Assembly: GCA_020310875.1 (NCBI GenBank)
Contig: CM035441.1
Location: forward strand, 90,857,495-90,921,494
Length of the DNA stretch: 64,000 bases
Origin: Ceratopteris richardii
Lineage: Eukaryota > Streptophyta > Polypodiopsida > Polypodiales > Pteridaceae
Direction: 5' to 3'
Both the position numbers and the translations under genes were made by a program. Below the pieces are notes generated by a model. It did not search any database. It had not been told where the DNA came from and saw only the letters and a program-made list of their open reading frames with translations. Position 1 is the first letter of the stretch. Each line of letters opens with the position of its first letter. This document shows, piece after piece, positions 11,372 to 25,900 of the stretch.

Positions 11372-12376
11372 TTACGTAATAATATCATCAAGCAATTGTT
11401 TTTGTGCTTTGTTAATTAGTTTATCAGATTTTACATCTTCTTGAGTTTCTTCTCTACTCTTTTCTTGCTCAATTTGTTTGTCAAGGTTTATTTGGGATTG
11501 CAATTTCATAACTTTCTCTTGATCAAATAGATCCTCATTAGTCAAAAGTTTTGGATCAAATGATACATGTACATCCTTATCTTTCTTTAATTTCTCTTGA
11601 TTTTCTCTATCAGATTCTCTTTTATGATCAATTTCCATTTGTCCTCTCAATATATGCTCAATATTTTGTTTCTCAACCTTGATCTGTCTACCTTGGGTTT
11701 CTTTGGTAGGTTTCTCTTGACTCTCAATAGATAGCATGCTCTTTTGTTCATCAGACCTATTATTTTCATGCCTTTTAGGTTTCCATATCTTTTGAATTGA
11801 CTTTGATCTAGTTTTGGTCTCTTCAAAATATTCCTTCATCCCACCTTTTCCTACATTCAAATGCAAAGGTATTTGCTCTTGAAATTTACAAATTTTTCTT
11901 TCATGCTCACTTACAAGTCTATGTATGCATGCACTTTCATACACAAGACAATCCCAGAACAGATGTCCAAACTAATCGCACCAAAAACATCATATAGGTT
12001 TCTTCTCAGCCCAACTTGATTTCCTAGGTATCAGTCTAGGCATGGTTCTTCTAAGACCTAATGGCTCTTTTTGTGCAGATATTCCTTGGACCTTTACCAC
12101 ATGTTCATGGTCACATTTCAATGTTTGTAGGCCTTTAACTTGGTTAGACAACAAGTCAACCTTATGTTTCAATTCAGAAATTCTAGAATCCATTTCATTT
12201 TTTACATCTTTAATACTTATGCCCATTAGCTGGATAGTGTCCGATATTGCATCTATTGTTTGCATTAGGGTCATTACAATACTAAACTTCGATTTCATAG
12301 GTTCACTCGCATTAATTTCCATTTCCCTAAATCGCTCTTCATATTTCCTAAACTGTTCCTCAACCATTTTATTCAT
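11372..12376 (-). pseudogene. retroelement gag-like, coiled-coil, Lys/Glu-rich remnant
   Basis: Two minus-strand ORFs lie end to end. The upstream one (11990-12376, 128 codons) starts MNKMVEEQFRKYEERF. It is heptad-rich (MDSRISELKHKVDLLSNQVKGL) and ends in a basic segment. The downstream one (11372-11944, 190 codons) is highly charged, rich in Glu, Lys and Gln. The sequence between them resembles a CCHC zinc knuckle (Cys, Cys, His and Cys spaced 2-4-4). Coiled coil plus knuckle plus charged tail suggests a retroelement gag, but no pol domain is adjacent and the family is unassigned. It is treated as a broken fossil. Confidence 0.42.
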
Positions 12377-12917
12377 TTTAGTTTCTTGTGCACAGACGTA
12401 TGGAGTAAACTAGTGTAGATCGTGAATGCTTAAGCTCAGGCAACCAAAATAGTCTTTCTATTCAAAGTGTGAATGTGACGTAATGCAAAAAATCACAGAA
12501 CCTGAAATGCTAGTACCTGGAGTCTCTCTCTGATGCCGAGGTTACTGTTTGTCTTCTCAAGGAGTGGGTGACGCGTCGAGGATCATCGGGCAACCGCCTC
12601 ACTTCACGTCGGGTTCAGGTGTCGGAGAAGGAAGCAGATGAATGGGAAGAGCTGGTGCGGGGTTGGATAAAGCCCCTAGTATGCATCGTTTCCACTATCC
12701 GACGAGCAACATCTGCGTGCTGGGTGCCTCGCCCTCTCTCTGTGGTGTGGCGATCCTTGTAAGGCCCCTGCCCTCTCGGAAGAGACGAGTGAATGTGCGT
12801 ATGCGTAAGATCGTAGGCGTTGGGAGCGAGAAAATCCAAGTACAGCAAAAGAACATGGAAGTCGTCGGATCGGTGTGCAGACAAAGCTCAATGATACGAC
12901 GATAAAATCTCAATGAT
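12377..12917. other. no gene seen; GC-richer than surroundings
   Basis: Short ORFs overlap on both strands in 12568-12905, as expected by chance in GC-richer DNA. A motif near 12525-12545 weakly resembles an initiator-tRNA-Met primer site on the minus strand. Confidence 0.4.
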
Positions 12918-13190
12918 ACAATGATGCCCGCTATAGTGGGGGTCGGTGATACAGAAATCCGCTACAGTGCGGATGGGCGAATATAAATATGCCGCCCCTA
13001 CAGTGCGGGTCGGTGATACAAAAAAATCTGTTGCAATGCGGATGAGCGAATACAAATATGTCACCGCACAGTGCGGGTCGCCTGAATACGGAAATCCGCT
13101 ACAGTGCAGAATGGTGATACAATATATATGCCGCCACTACAGTGCGGATCGGCCAAATATAACGTAGACCTCCCGCTACAGTGCGAGAAG
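12918..13190. repeat. minisatellite with CTACAGTGCGG core
   Basis: About eight imperfect units spaced roughly 30-40 bp, each with a core like CCGCTACAGTGCGG(A/G)T followed by a CGGTGATACAAA or GCGAATACAAATATG arm. The two arm types alternate, giving a higher-order period near 70 bp. Confidence 0.8.
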
Positions 13191-13256
13191 TCGCCCTTGA
13201 GTCTCGACAGTCTTCAGAACTTTTCTTTTCTTTCGTCTTCAGTCAAAGCTTCTCTT

Positions 13257-13475
13257 CAAGTCTTCTCGCCAATAGCTTTTCTCTTTTCCTTTAGAAATCC
13301 AGCAGTCACTTCATATAATCTCCAAAATCATCACTTTACTTTATGTCTTTGGGTCCAAGCTTTACTTCACTTTACTTCGGTCCTTTCTTTACTGCAAGTC
13401 TTCTCGAAAATAGCTTCTCTTCTCTTTACTTCAGAATCCAACAATCACCTCATATAATATCTCAAAATAATCAAT
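13257..13475. repeat. two-copy tandem duplication, period about 138 bp
   Basis: CAAGTCTTCTCG(C/A)(C/A)AATAGCTT and the following 65-70 bases recur at 13257 and 13395, with scattered differences. Confidence 0.75.
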
Positions 13476-16020
<2,545 letters not shown>

Positions 16021-16023
16021 TCA

Positions 16024-16473
16024 ATGCACACTCCCTATGGGATTTCATCCCGAAAGCGCCAGGGAAGCTTAAATAACCAATGGCTAAATTATCTACTATT
16101 ACCGAGCCCACCACGTAACTATTTACCAACGAAAGAATACATGGTGAAGACTATCGAATTTTGGATCACGAGGTATGCCATAGTACCTGATCTAGCCATC
16201 AAGATGACCAACAAAATTTTGAGTATGCTACTTACAGTAATAAAGGTATTCCAACACGCTCAATATACCTTTTTGAACTTCATCGAAATTAACCAGGGAT
16301 CAGATGCTCTAGTCTTTGATTTATCTACTATCACTAGTCGCTTAACACTCATGGCTATATACTTCAGACTTATGTTTTTGCCGAGTCCATATATGCAGAC
16401 ATTTGAAGAGCATTCTTTACAGGATTTTTTGAAATGGACTCGTAGAGATTTGCAAAAATTTCTTCTAACTTAA
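16024..16473 (+). CDS. hypothetical ORF, unrecognised
   Basis: 149 codons starting MHTPYGISSRKRQG, with hydrophobic and helical segments but no motif I know. It lies just upstream of a basic ORF (16485-16739) in another frame and of the 252-bp repeats. It may be part of a decayed or spliced gene, or of an unidentified mobile element. There is no support beyond length and ordinary composition, so confidence is low. Confidence 0.25.
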   Translation: MHTPYGISSRKRQGSLNNQWLNYLLLPSPPRNYLPTKEYMVKTIEFWITRYAIVPDLAIKMTNKILSMLLTVIKVFQHAQYTFLNFIEINQGSDALVFDLSTITSRLTLMAIYFRLMFLPSPYMQTFEEHSLQDFLKWTRRDLQKFLLT

Positions 16474-16484
16474 ATGCGCGACTG

Positions 16485-16739
16485 ATGGCCTACAAATTAA
16501 ACTTTTTTGCCGACCATAGACAGGCACTAGATGATGGCATAAATTCAACTCAATGGAAGGAATTGATGATATGTCAAGAAAATTCGCTTAACCATAGAGA
16601 GCAGAAAGTCATCCAAACATACACACGTCACCACAAAAAGCCTATCAGGGATGACAGAGTTCAAGAGGAGGGACCTGTGGAGAGAGAATCAAGCAAAAAG
16701 AGAAGAAGAAGAAGATCAAAGACCAAAACAACTCAATGA
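16485..16739 (+). CDS. hypothetical basic ORF overlapping the 252-bp repeats
   Basis: 84 codons starting MAYKLNFFADHRQ and ending in a strongly basic stretch (KKRRRRRSKTK) that resembles a nuclear-localisation signal. Its 3' end runs into the first 252-bp repeat unit. The function is unknown and it may be a chance ORF. Confidence 0.22.
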   Translation: MAYKLNFFADHRQALDDGINSTQWKELMICQENSLNHREQKVIQTYTRHHKKPIRDDRVQEEGPVERESSKKRRRRRSKTKTTQ

Positions 16740-17214
16740 AGAAAAAGCTCATCAAGAAAAGAATAACCCTCTACCCAAAGCCTCGCAGGGGCACGCATCA
16801 GGTGACAGCACCAAACAATCAAGTCCTGAGGAAAGGAAATAAAGAAAGATAACAACTAGGACTTTTCATGGGAGGTTGCACACAGGTTCCTCATCCACCA
16901 GGTGCATGCAGTGGAAAGAAATGAACAGGTTGAGCAATGCATCAGGTCCCAAGGATGTCAAAGAAGATCAAAGACCAAAACAGCTCAATGAAGAAAAAGC
17001 TCATCAAGAAAAGAACAACCCTCTGTCCAAAGCCCCGCAGGGGCATGCATCAAGCGACAACACCAAACAATCAGGTTTTGAGGAAAGGAAATAAAGAAAG
17101 AATCTAACAATCATGACTTTTCATGGGAGGTTGCACACAGCTTCCTCATCCACCAGGTGCATGCGGTGGAAAGAAATGAACAGGCTAAGCAATGCATCAG
17201 GCCCCAAGAATGTC
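16711..17214 (+). repeat. tandem duplication, 252-bp (84-codon) unit, two copies plus a decayed third
   Basis: Units 16711-16962 and 16963-17214 align along their length, with a length change of only a few bases near the end. In one plus frame both read EDQRPKQLNEEKAHQEKNNP and, downstream, TKQS..EERK followed by a stop. They correspond to short ORFs 16651-16842 and 16876-17094. A partial third unit (GTGGGGCATGCAGTG...) lies at about 17270-17330. The unit is a multiple of three. Confidence 0.85.
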
Positions 17215-17904
17215 ACAAAAGATTTAAGAATAGGACCTTTAAAACATAATGCTAGCTTAGATGACAGGTGAAACCGACCAAGTGGGGCATGCAGTGTAAA
17301 GAAGTAAATAGGCCCCAGAAAACACAACAATGGGAGGCACGCCACAAGCAAGGATGGATCAAGGCTAGCAATTATCCATGAAGACGTGCAAGAAGATATT
17401 CAGCAGATCTTGAGCCCCAAGAAGGTGCTTCAACCTCTTGATCTTTAGAAGGTCCAGATCAAAGGCTGTAAATCCAAACCTTCATACCTTTCGTATGGTG
17501 CTTGCAGTGCAGATACAAAGAGGCGATTGGAAAATTAGACTACAAATTTATCATAGTCCATCTTCACTGGTTGTGTGTGTGATAGCCCGACTTGACACAG
17601 CAACCCAGAGCTAAAGAGGTTATTGTTAAGCTAGACTACAAATCAATTGTAGTTCATCTCCAAGGGTTGCATGCAGTTAAAAGAAAAGAAGCAGCCAGAT
17701 TGACTACAGGCACAGAACTAATGACAAGAAGCAAAGCCTGTCAAGGGACGATAGAGACAAAGAGGGGGAGAGTGTTGCAGAGAAAAGAGGCACAAAAGAG
17801 GAGCCCCAATTTTCAAATTAATGGGCACAAATGTTCTTCTTCAAAATTCTAGAAAATTACCTCGAAACTATGTAAATGCACTAGAGGAGTCCTCTAGATG
17901 CGTA
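17215..17904. other. decayed repeats, no gene seen
   Basis: Contains the weak third 252-bp unit and two diverged copies of a TAGACTACAAAT...CATAGTTCATCT-type motif (about 17535 and 17630). A small ORF at 17592-17852 has no recognisable domain. Confidence 0.45.
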
Positions 17905-18651
17905 AGGTCTTCCTTCTTTGATTGTGTACCATTAGTAGATTTTTGCTCACTAGTATATGAACTCCATTTACCTTTTCCCTTCTGACTAGCTAAGAAAGCT
18001 TGAATAGCAACATGCATAATGGACCTCTTCTACCTCTATTGATCTTCGTACAACAAAACATAGACTAACTCATCAAATGTTAATGCATTTTGATTTCCTT
18101 TCATCATCAATCAAACAATAGACTCAAAACTTTGATATGAATCTAAAATACTGAACAATCTGCACAAGTGAACTATTTGGAAAGACTTCATCGGCAAAAA
18201 TCAACTACTCCAAATCTTTGATCTTTGTCAAAAAACTATCAATGGAATATCATTGATTCATGTGCTCACTCTCCAATTGTTTTCAAAGATAAGCAACACA
18301 AGCCTCATTTCTTGCCTCGTATAAGGTTGTAAGTGTATCCCAAGCATCCTTTGTTGTCTTGCAAGAGTGAATGTGGGAGATAATGGCACATTTGATAGAC
18401 AAGGCTATCAATGCATGTGTCTCAGAGTCTCTACCATCCCAAAAAAGTTGCTCTATAGTAGGTGCAATAGGAACCATAACTATATTCATAGGTGTAGTAG
18501 GGCATTTTTCAATACCTTGCATAATATTCCACTGTCCTTTTGCTACCAATACATGATGCATCATATATTCCCATAACAGGTAATTAGTATCATCCAACTT
18601 GTCCTCAACATCCAACACACAAAATACATCATTACTTTCAGCCATGGCCAT
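17905..18651 (-). pseudogene. copia gag remnant, copy G
   Basis: The N-terminus MAMAESNDVFCVLDVEDKLD matches the family-1 gag start, and the alignment continues at DNA level to about 17905, near the CCHC region. It is clearly more diverged from copy B than copy A is. Broken, with several breaks. Confidence 0.85.
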
Positions 18652-18956
18652 TGACTAAATACCTTGATGTAGAAAAATGACTATACTCAAAAAATTGAAT
18701 AGAACCACCCTATCAACCTCTGTTAAACCTAAAGCATATTTTTATGTGCTTGTACAAGTGAACCAAACCCTATATATATGTTTGGAACAAAAGGACAAAA
18801 TTGCTTGCATAGGCACTACAATAGTGCATTTGGAGGTCGAAATGATCTCATATCAAAATTTGGATGTCATAGAGAAAAGATGTTTTGAAATCCTAATCGC
18901 CTTGAGTACGCTCATCAATTTTTGTGTGATTATGAGACTGTGACCAAAGGGGTGTT

Positions 18957-19755
18957 TGTTGGAGGATAAACACTCCTATGTGCACAACAAAAGCAAATGA
19001 ACCCTCCTAGGATCCTGAAATTTTTCTAACATAGGCTTTATATTTTCTAAGTTTCTCTGAGTACATGTAGAGAATGAAAATGAACATTTGTAAGATAAAA
19101 CTAGACTTAGAGAGCTTTCCAATGAGATCAAAATCACTCCATTTGGATATTGGATGATGCTTTAATTAGCTATAACAAAATAGATAACTTGATCCCTTCA
19201 CAAAATATTAGCTAACTACACAGACATTGTTCTAGACATTTCTCTGCACATGTATAGGCACTAAACCCCAGATTTATATCACAGAATTTAGAACTTATAA
19301 GCTTTCCAACAAGACAAAAATCATTGCAAATGGATTCTAGATGAAGGAGAAACAACAATTACAAGACCAAGGGGTCTTCCAAAATCATCTAGATAGATAG
19401 AGTGTGTAAAAGTGAAATTTCTACAAATATGTAGAGAATAGCTAGTAGGTGGTGTGCTTAAGCAAGGGGGCAGCTTTGGCACATATTTCCACAACTCTAA
19501 GTCATAATACAACTCATTATAGGATTTAAAGGTCACATACCAACCTCTTTAACCAATCAAAAGCATGTACATGTCAAAAGTGAGGTCCAATCACATCAAG
19601 AGGTGAGCTAAATCTTCTCTAATCAGCTTCTTTCCATTATAGGCATGATTTGATGCCTCCAACTCATGGAAATCAGCCTCCTTTGATATGATATGGAAGG
19701 TTCAATTTGGGGCATGTTCCCACACTCTTGAGCTTCAAATACAAGACTTTCAACA
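18957..19755 (-). repeat. 3' LTR of element C
   Basis: 799 bp, read TGTTGGAGGATAAACACTCC...TTTCAACA on the plus strand. Pairs with 29498-30140. Confidence 0.9.
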
Positions 19756-19767
19756 CTCTCCCTCAAT
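19756..19767 (-). other. polypurine tract, element C
   Basis: The minus strand reads ATTGAGGGAGAG immediately before the 3' LTR, the usual place and composition for plus-strand priming. Confidence 0.75.
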
Positions 19768-19769
19768 CT

Positions 19770-21831
19770 CAAGTTTTTTTCCTTCGTTGCTTCATCCTAT
19801 GTCTCTTATGTTGATTGCTTCTTTGAATCCTCCAAGCTTTTTTCCTTCAAGAAACTTTGTCATCATGTCTGCAACTTGCACTTTAGTGTTCATATACCTT
19901 ATATCTAGCTCCTTCACCGTCACCTTTTCTCTAACAAAGTGATAATGAACCTCTATGTGCTTGCTCTTGCATGAAACATGGGAATGTTAGCTAGGTAGAT
20001 GCTTGAAATGTTGTCTCCATAAAGAGGAAACTCCTCCACTTCCACTTCCAAGTCCTCAAGTAGCTTCTTAACCCATAACAACTCACATGTAGTCAATGCT
20101 TAACCTTTTTACTCAGCCACAGTGGATGAAAGAGCAACAGTGGATTGCTTCTTACAGCTCCAAGAGATCACTTTTGTACCTATCATGAAAACATAACCCG
20201 ATGCACTCCTTCGATCATCCTTGCTACCTATCCAATCAGCATCACTATATCCTTTGACATTTATATCAGCATCATATGAGTAAAATAGACCTTGGTTGAT
20301 GGTATGCTTGATGTATCTAAGCACTTTTCTAGCTACCATAAGATGATCATGAGTGGGTGCATGAAAAAATTGAGAGAGAACACCTACTACATATGCAAGA
20401 TCAGATTAAGTCTAGTGAATGTAGCATAAATTGATGAACCAATTATGCTTCTATATAGTGTAATATCTTGTATAGCCTCACCTTAACCTGCAAACAACTT
20501 TGTATTGGGCTCCATGGGCTGAGAAAGTGGCTTACAACCACTCATACCAAACATGTATAACACATCCAACAAGTATTTTCTCTGAATCAAGAAGATGTCA
20601 ATGTGTGCATAGATTACCTCTATTGCCAAGAAGTACTTTAGTGTTCCAAGATCAGATATCTTGAACTCCTTTCCTACCTTTGATTTGATATCTTTAATAC
20701 CTACAATATCACTTCCTATGATGATGAAATCGTCCACATATATGCATATGTATACCGTCTTATCTCTTTGCTTCTTCATGTAAAGTGATGGACCTGCAAC
20801 ACTTTCTTTGTATCCATAACTTGATAAATAATCCACTAACCTTTGATTTCAGGCCCTTGGGGCTTACTTTAGTCCATATAGTGCTTTCCTTAGCTTTCAA
20901 ACATGATTTGGGTACCTCATACTAGCAAATCCTTGAGGTTGGCTCATGTAGACTACTTCTTCAAGCTCTCCATTGAGGAAGGAATTCTTCACATCCAACT
21001 TATATAAGCTCCATTTCTTTGATGTGGCCACTGCAATCGAATTCTTAGTTGTCGGCATCTTGGCTATGGGGCTGAAATTTTCATCATAATCTATCCCATA
21101 GCTTTGGGAGAAGCCTTTCACCACCAACCTTGCTTTGTACCTAGCAATGGAACCATCTGAATTTCTTTTAATTTTGTAAACCCACTTATTAACTATCACC
21201 TTTATGCCTTCTTGAGCTGGTACCAAGCTCCATCTATGGTTCTCATCAAGTGCATTGAGCTCTTCCTTCATTGCCTCTTGCCATTCCTTGCAATCTCTTA
21301 ACTTCTTCATAACTAGTCGGTTCTTTGTCCTTGATTACCTTAGTCATGTATGCATAATGATTTGCAATGAAATTATCATATGTTAACCTTTGAACTAGAT
21401 ATCTTACTCTTGAAGAATTTCTTTCACTTCCTTTAGATGTGGTTGCCATCCTCTTCCTTTTTTTTTTGCAAATCCTCAGGTTTGAATTTCTTCTATCTCT
21501 TCATCTTCCAACATGCTCTCATCCACATAGCTTCCTTCTTTAATTGCAGTCTTTTCTTTGCCTTTGACTTTGCTTTGTTCAGATCTAGTCTCTCTTTCCC
21601 TAAAGCCTTCCACTCCATGGTGAGAGTTTCCTTGTCTTGGATGAGTTGCTTGGACCACTTAAATCCATGCTTTCTTGAACTCTATCATCATTCTTCTTAT
21701 TTGTCTCGCCTATCTCTTCAACATGCAATGTACTCATGCATGCATACCAAGGTTTCAACTCATCAAATACAACATCCCTAGTTACCTTCTGCTCCTTGGT
21801 GATGGGATATACCCCTTTTGTTCCATAGAAT
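19770..21831 (-). pseudogene. copia pol remnant of element C: linker, RT, RNase H
   Basis: Minus-strand remnant. In order it shows the end of integrase and the linker (RDVVFDE motif near 21770), RT (YKARLVVKGFSQSYGIDYDE near 21120, FLNGELEEVVYMSQPQGF near 20960, IYVDDFIII near 20735) and RNase H (GYSDADWIGSKDDRRSASGY near 20220). RNase H continues towards the polypurine tract. It belongs with 27321-29340, from which D separates it. Broken. Confidence 0.88.
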
Positions 21832-22886
21832 TATTGGGGCAATTAAAACCAGGCCCACATACTTGGTTGATTAGCCCATACTTGATTTATTGACAAGGCT
21901 TTATATGATCAACCTCTTGTAAAAAGTTCTTGACATTTACCTTTGTAAAAGTGGTTCACATCCATGTGGAGTTAGGAAGCTCTAAAATCACGACTCATTT
22001 AGTTGTTGAGTGATGAGAGAATCTATCCTATACTTTAGGTATCACTTTTTATGTAGAACCTTAAATTTGAATTCAAACTTTGGCTCCAAGTCCAACTACA
22101 AGAAGAGAATCAAAAAGACCCTCCTGCATCTCGAGTCCATGAGATCATTTTGAGGGAGATTCATTGTGAAGTGAGAGATTATCTCATAGCTCATTCACCT
22201 CTCACACATTGAGCAATGTATGATTGTCAATGACATTGTATTTGTATATGATATAATACATATATGATCATTACATTCTCATTTCACTTCTCTGATGTAA
22301 CTCCATCAGAACAGTGATCTTCTTAGATCTTGTTCTCAGTGCATGACTGATCATTTGTCATGATTTAAAGTGTGGTAGATTCAGCATACTTTCCAATATA
22401 TTTCTAAAAAATTTTCATTAGCATTGCTTCTCAAGATTGCGAGATATTAACACATATTTGCTCACTAGCCTGTTGACTATTGAACCCCAAAATTGTTGGG
22501 ATGATCTTATGATTTGCCAAACATCTTTCTCTGTGTAAAGTCCATCATTTTTTATGAAGTCACTCATGATTGTTAGCTTAATAAGGTAATTAGAGTTTCC
22601 CAAAAGAAATGAATGCAATTGTTGTTGTGCTCAGAGAACTGTTCAAAACATTGAACATGTGTAGGAACAAAATTAGCAAGTTTTTTCTTCTTGGATCAAA
22701 TCCCACCTATCTGTTTTGTTCCATTGATTAGTGGATCATTTTCCAAGAGACATATATGATTATTTATTATCATTAGGTAGCTAAAGAGTCCGACTACACT
22801 CTTTAGTAATCATTCTTAGCAGGTGTGAAGCAAGATCTAGCAACACCACTTCATCTCTTGAAGACTATCCACCATCTCTTCAAACA
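21832..22886 (+). repeat. 5' LTR of element D
   Basis: Inferred from the TSD at its left edge and the primer site at its right. The part from 22165 on matches 26601-27320. Confidence 0.78.
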
Positions 22887-22887
22887 G

Positions 22888-22900
22888 TGGTATCTGAGCA
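22888..22900 (+). other. primer-binding site, element D
   Basis: TGGTATCTGAGCA, one base after the LTR, is the copia initiator-tRNA-Met type. Confidence 0.8.
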
Positions 22901-22912
22901 ACAATAAGCAAG

Positions 22913-25900
22913 ATGGGAGATGGATTTCCATCCTTCATTGACAAATTGGACAAAAACAACTACTCAGCATGGTCACTAAGGATGCAAGCCTACCTTCAAG
23001 GGAGAAATCTATATGGATACATCTCAGGAGATGAAGAAATGCCAGTCTTCAAGAGCAAGCATCAACCTACAAGGGAAGAGCAAGAAAAGTTGAACACATG
23101 GTGTGCAAAGGATGCTCTTGCCAGGTCTTATCTACTAAACTCAATCTCTGATTTCTTGTTACCACATATTAGGAATTGCAAGACCTCCCAAGAGACTTGG
23201 GAAGTACTCTCATCATATTTCTCCTCAAATTCAAGAGCTAGGAAGAATCAGTTATGGATGGAGTTTATAACTCTAAAAAAACAACCAAAGCAAGGAGTGG
23301 ATGATTATGTAACCAAGATGAAAGATGTGGTTGATCAGCTTGTAAGCATTAGAGAGGAGATAGAAGATAAACACATAGTAAGGCAGATCATTAATGGCAT
23401 GAAAGTTGATGACAAGTGGGAGTCATTCACCACAGCAATGGACCTCTACATGGATATTCAAATACCTGACCTCAACACCTTAGATGGAGAAACTCTTCAC
23501 CCATGAGACAAGGCTCAATAAGAATGGTGATAACTCTAGAGGTAATCAATCATTTGCCCTTTATATAGATAAGAATAAAGCTAAGGATAAAGGTAAAAGC
23601 AAGAAGAATGAAGACGAGGCTAGTACCTCTCAAGCTAGTTATGTAGGAAGAGGAAGAAGTTTTAGAGGAAGGGGCAGAGGAGGAAAGCAAGGTAGGGGGA
23701 CATCCTATAGCAATTCACCTTGTAACATTTGTGGTCTTACCAACCACATCACAGAAGAATGCTACAAGAATACAAGGAATCAAAGGGGAAGAGGCTTCCA
23801 TAGAGGTAACTATGGACAATCCAAAGGCAGATGCAAAAATGGTGGAGGCAACTACAACCATAACTACAATCAAGGCTACAACAACAACAATTATCAAGGA
23901 GGTTTCAAAGGAAGAAGAGACTAAAACAACTATACTGGAGGCCAAGAAGATTCACTACTCATCATGAACATGACATCCAAGCAAGACAAAGATGATGAGC
24001 ATCTTTTCTATATTGATTCAGGTTGTTTCAATCATGTGGCTAGAAATGTAGCTCTATTATTGGACCTTGAAGAACCCAAAGGGAAGCATGGAGTACATAT
24101 AGGTGATGATACTAAACACTCAGTCAAGCAAATTGGAAATGTCAAAACATCTGATGGTAGCATGAACCGTTTGAGTAAAGTTTTGTATGTGCCAACTATA
24201 ACCAAAAACCTAATTAGTGTTGGATAGATTGTTGAGAATCGTTTACAGGTCAGATTCACTAAGCATGGAGCATATGTGGAAGACCCTCAACAAGGCTTCA
24301 AAATGATTGCTAAAGGTGAGAAGTCTGGTAGATTATTCACATTTGAGATTGAAGACACAAGGAACATAGCACTATTCAATTATAGAGATCAAACCTTATC
24401 TGAGTTAGAATATGGCATAAAAGGCTAAGACACATAGGAGAAAGAACTCTGAAGCAAATATGCAGGGATCAAAGTGTGCTTGGCATTCCCAATGTGACCA
24501 AGCAACATATGATATACAAATGTGGAGCATGCAAATTTGGCAAAGCTCACAGGCAATCATTCAACAGGAAGGGATACATTCATGAAGACTATTTAGAGCT
24601 TGTACACACCGATGTGTGGGGTCCTTACAAAGATCCATCAATCTCAGGCTCAAGTTACTATGCTTCATTTATTGATGATTACAGTAGATGGACAATCCTT
24701 CATTTCATGAAGCATTAGGATGAGGTATTTACATGTTTCAAAAAGTACTTGGCACTAGTTGAAAACCAAACAGGAAGGAGGATCACATCTGATGGAGGTG
24801 GTGAATACTTTTCACATGAATTTGATACATTTCTATAGGACAAAGGCATAAAGAGGGAAGTAACAACAAGATATACTCCTCAATTGAATGGAGTGGAAGA
24901 GAGAAGGAACAGGTTAATTGTTGAAGTTGCTAGGTCTACGTTGAATGAGAAGAAGCTACCTAATTACATATGGGCAGAGGCTATTTCCACAGCCACCTAC
25001 TTGGTCAATAGGCTCCCATCCAAATCATTGGATGGTATGACACCATATGAAGCATCGAATGGTAGGAGACCCTCATTGGATAATTGCAAAATATTTGGGT
25101 GCATTGCTTATGCACACATCCCCTCATAAATTAGAGGAAAGTTTGATCCTAAAGCTGAAAAATGTATATTCATTGGGTATGATCAAAACCAAAAGGGGTA
25201 CAAGCTATACAATCCCACTAACAAAACATTTATAGTTAGTAAGGATGTAGTGTTTGATGAAAATAATTCATGGTTTGAAGATGATTGCAGGAAAGTCAAG
25301 TTACCATATGACTTGGAAAATGATTTTCCAACCCTCACACAAGAAGATCAATAATTAGTAGAAAATATCAACTCAGAGGATGAAGAGTAGATTGACTTCA
25401 AGGCTTGGAAGTCATGAGGCAAGATAAAACTCAAGCAATTAAAAGACATACCAGAATCTTCAAATCAAGCACTTAGAAGATCACAAATAGAAAGCAAAAA
25501 GCCCATAAGCTATGGCTATGATACATCATTAGTGACCAAGCATTCTGTGTATATCACTAACGACTCTATGACAGAAGAGCCTTCTTCATTTGAAGAGGCT
25601 AGGAAGAAGAAAGAATAGACAGAAGCCATGCAGGAAGAAGTAGAAGCACTTAAGGAAAACCATACTTGGGATCTAGTTCCCAAGAAGCCAAGCACGAACG
25701 TAATTGGATCCAGGTGGATATACAAAATCAAAAAGAACTCAGATGGTTTTATAAACAGGTACAAGGCAAGGTTAGTGGCAAAGGGATTTGCCCAAACTCA
25801 TGGAGTAGACTATGAAGAAACCTTTTCACCTGTGGAAAAGATGCCAACAATTAGGGTTTTGGTAAGTGTTGTTGCTTCTAAAAATTGGAATCTATATCAG

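Noticed and set aside
12525-12545. Primer-site-like motif suggesting an LTR over 12548-13500
   Set aside because: Only a partial match and no paired LTR or clear end could be found.
12568-12913. Several overlapping ORFs of 60-90 codons on both strands
   Set aside because: They occur together in a GC-richer patch where stops are rare; none has a recognisable motif.
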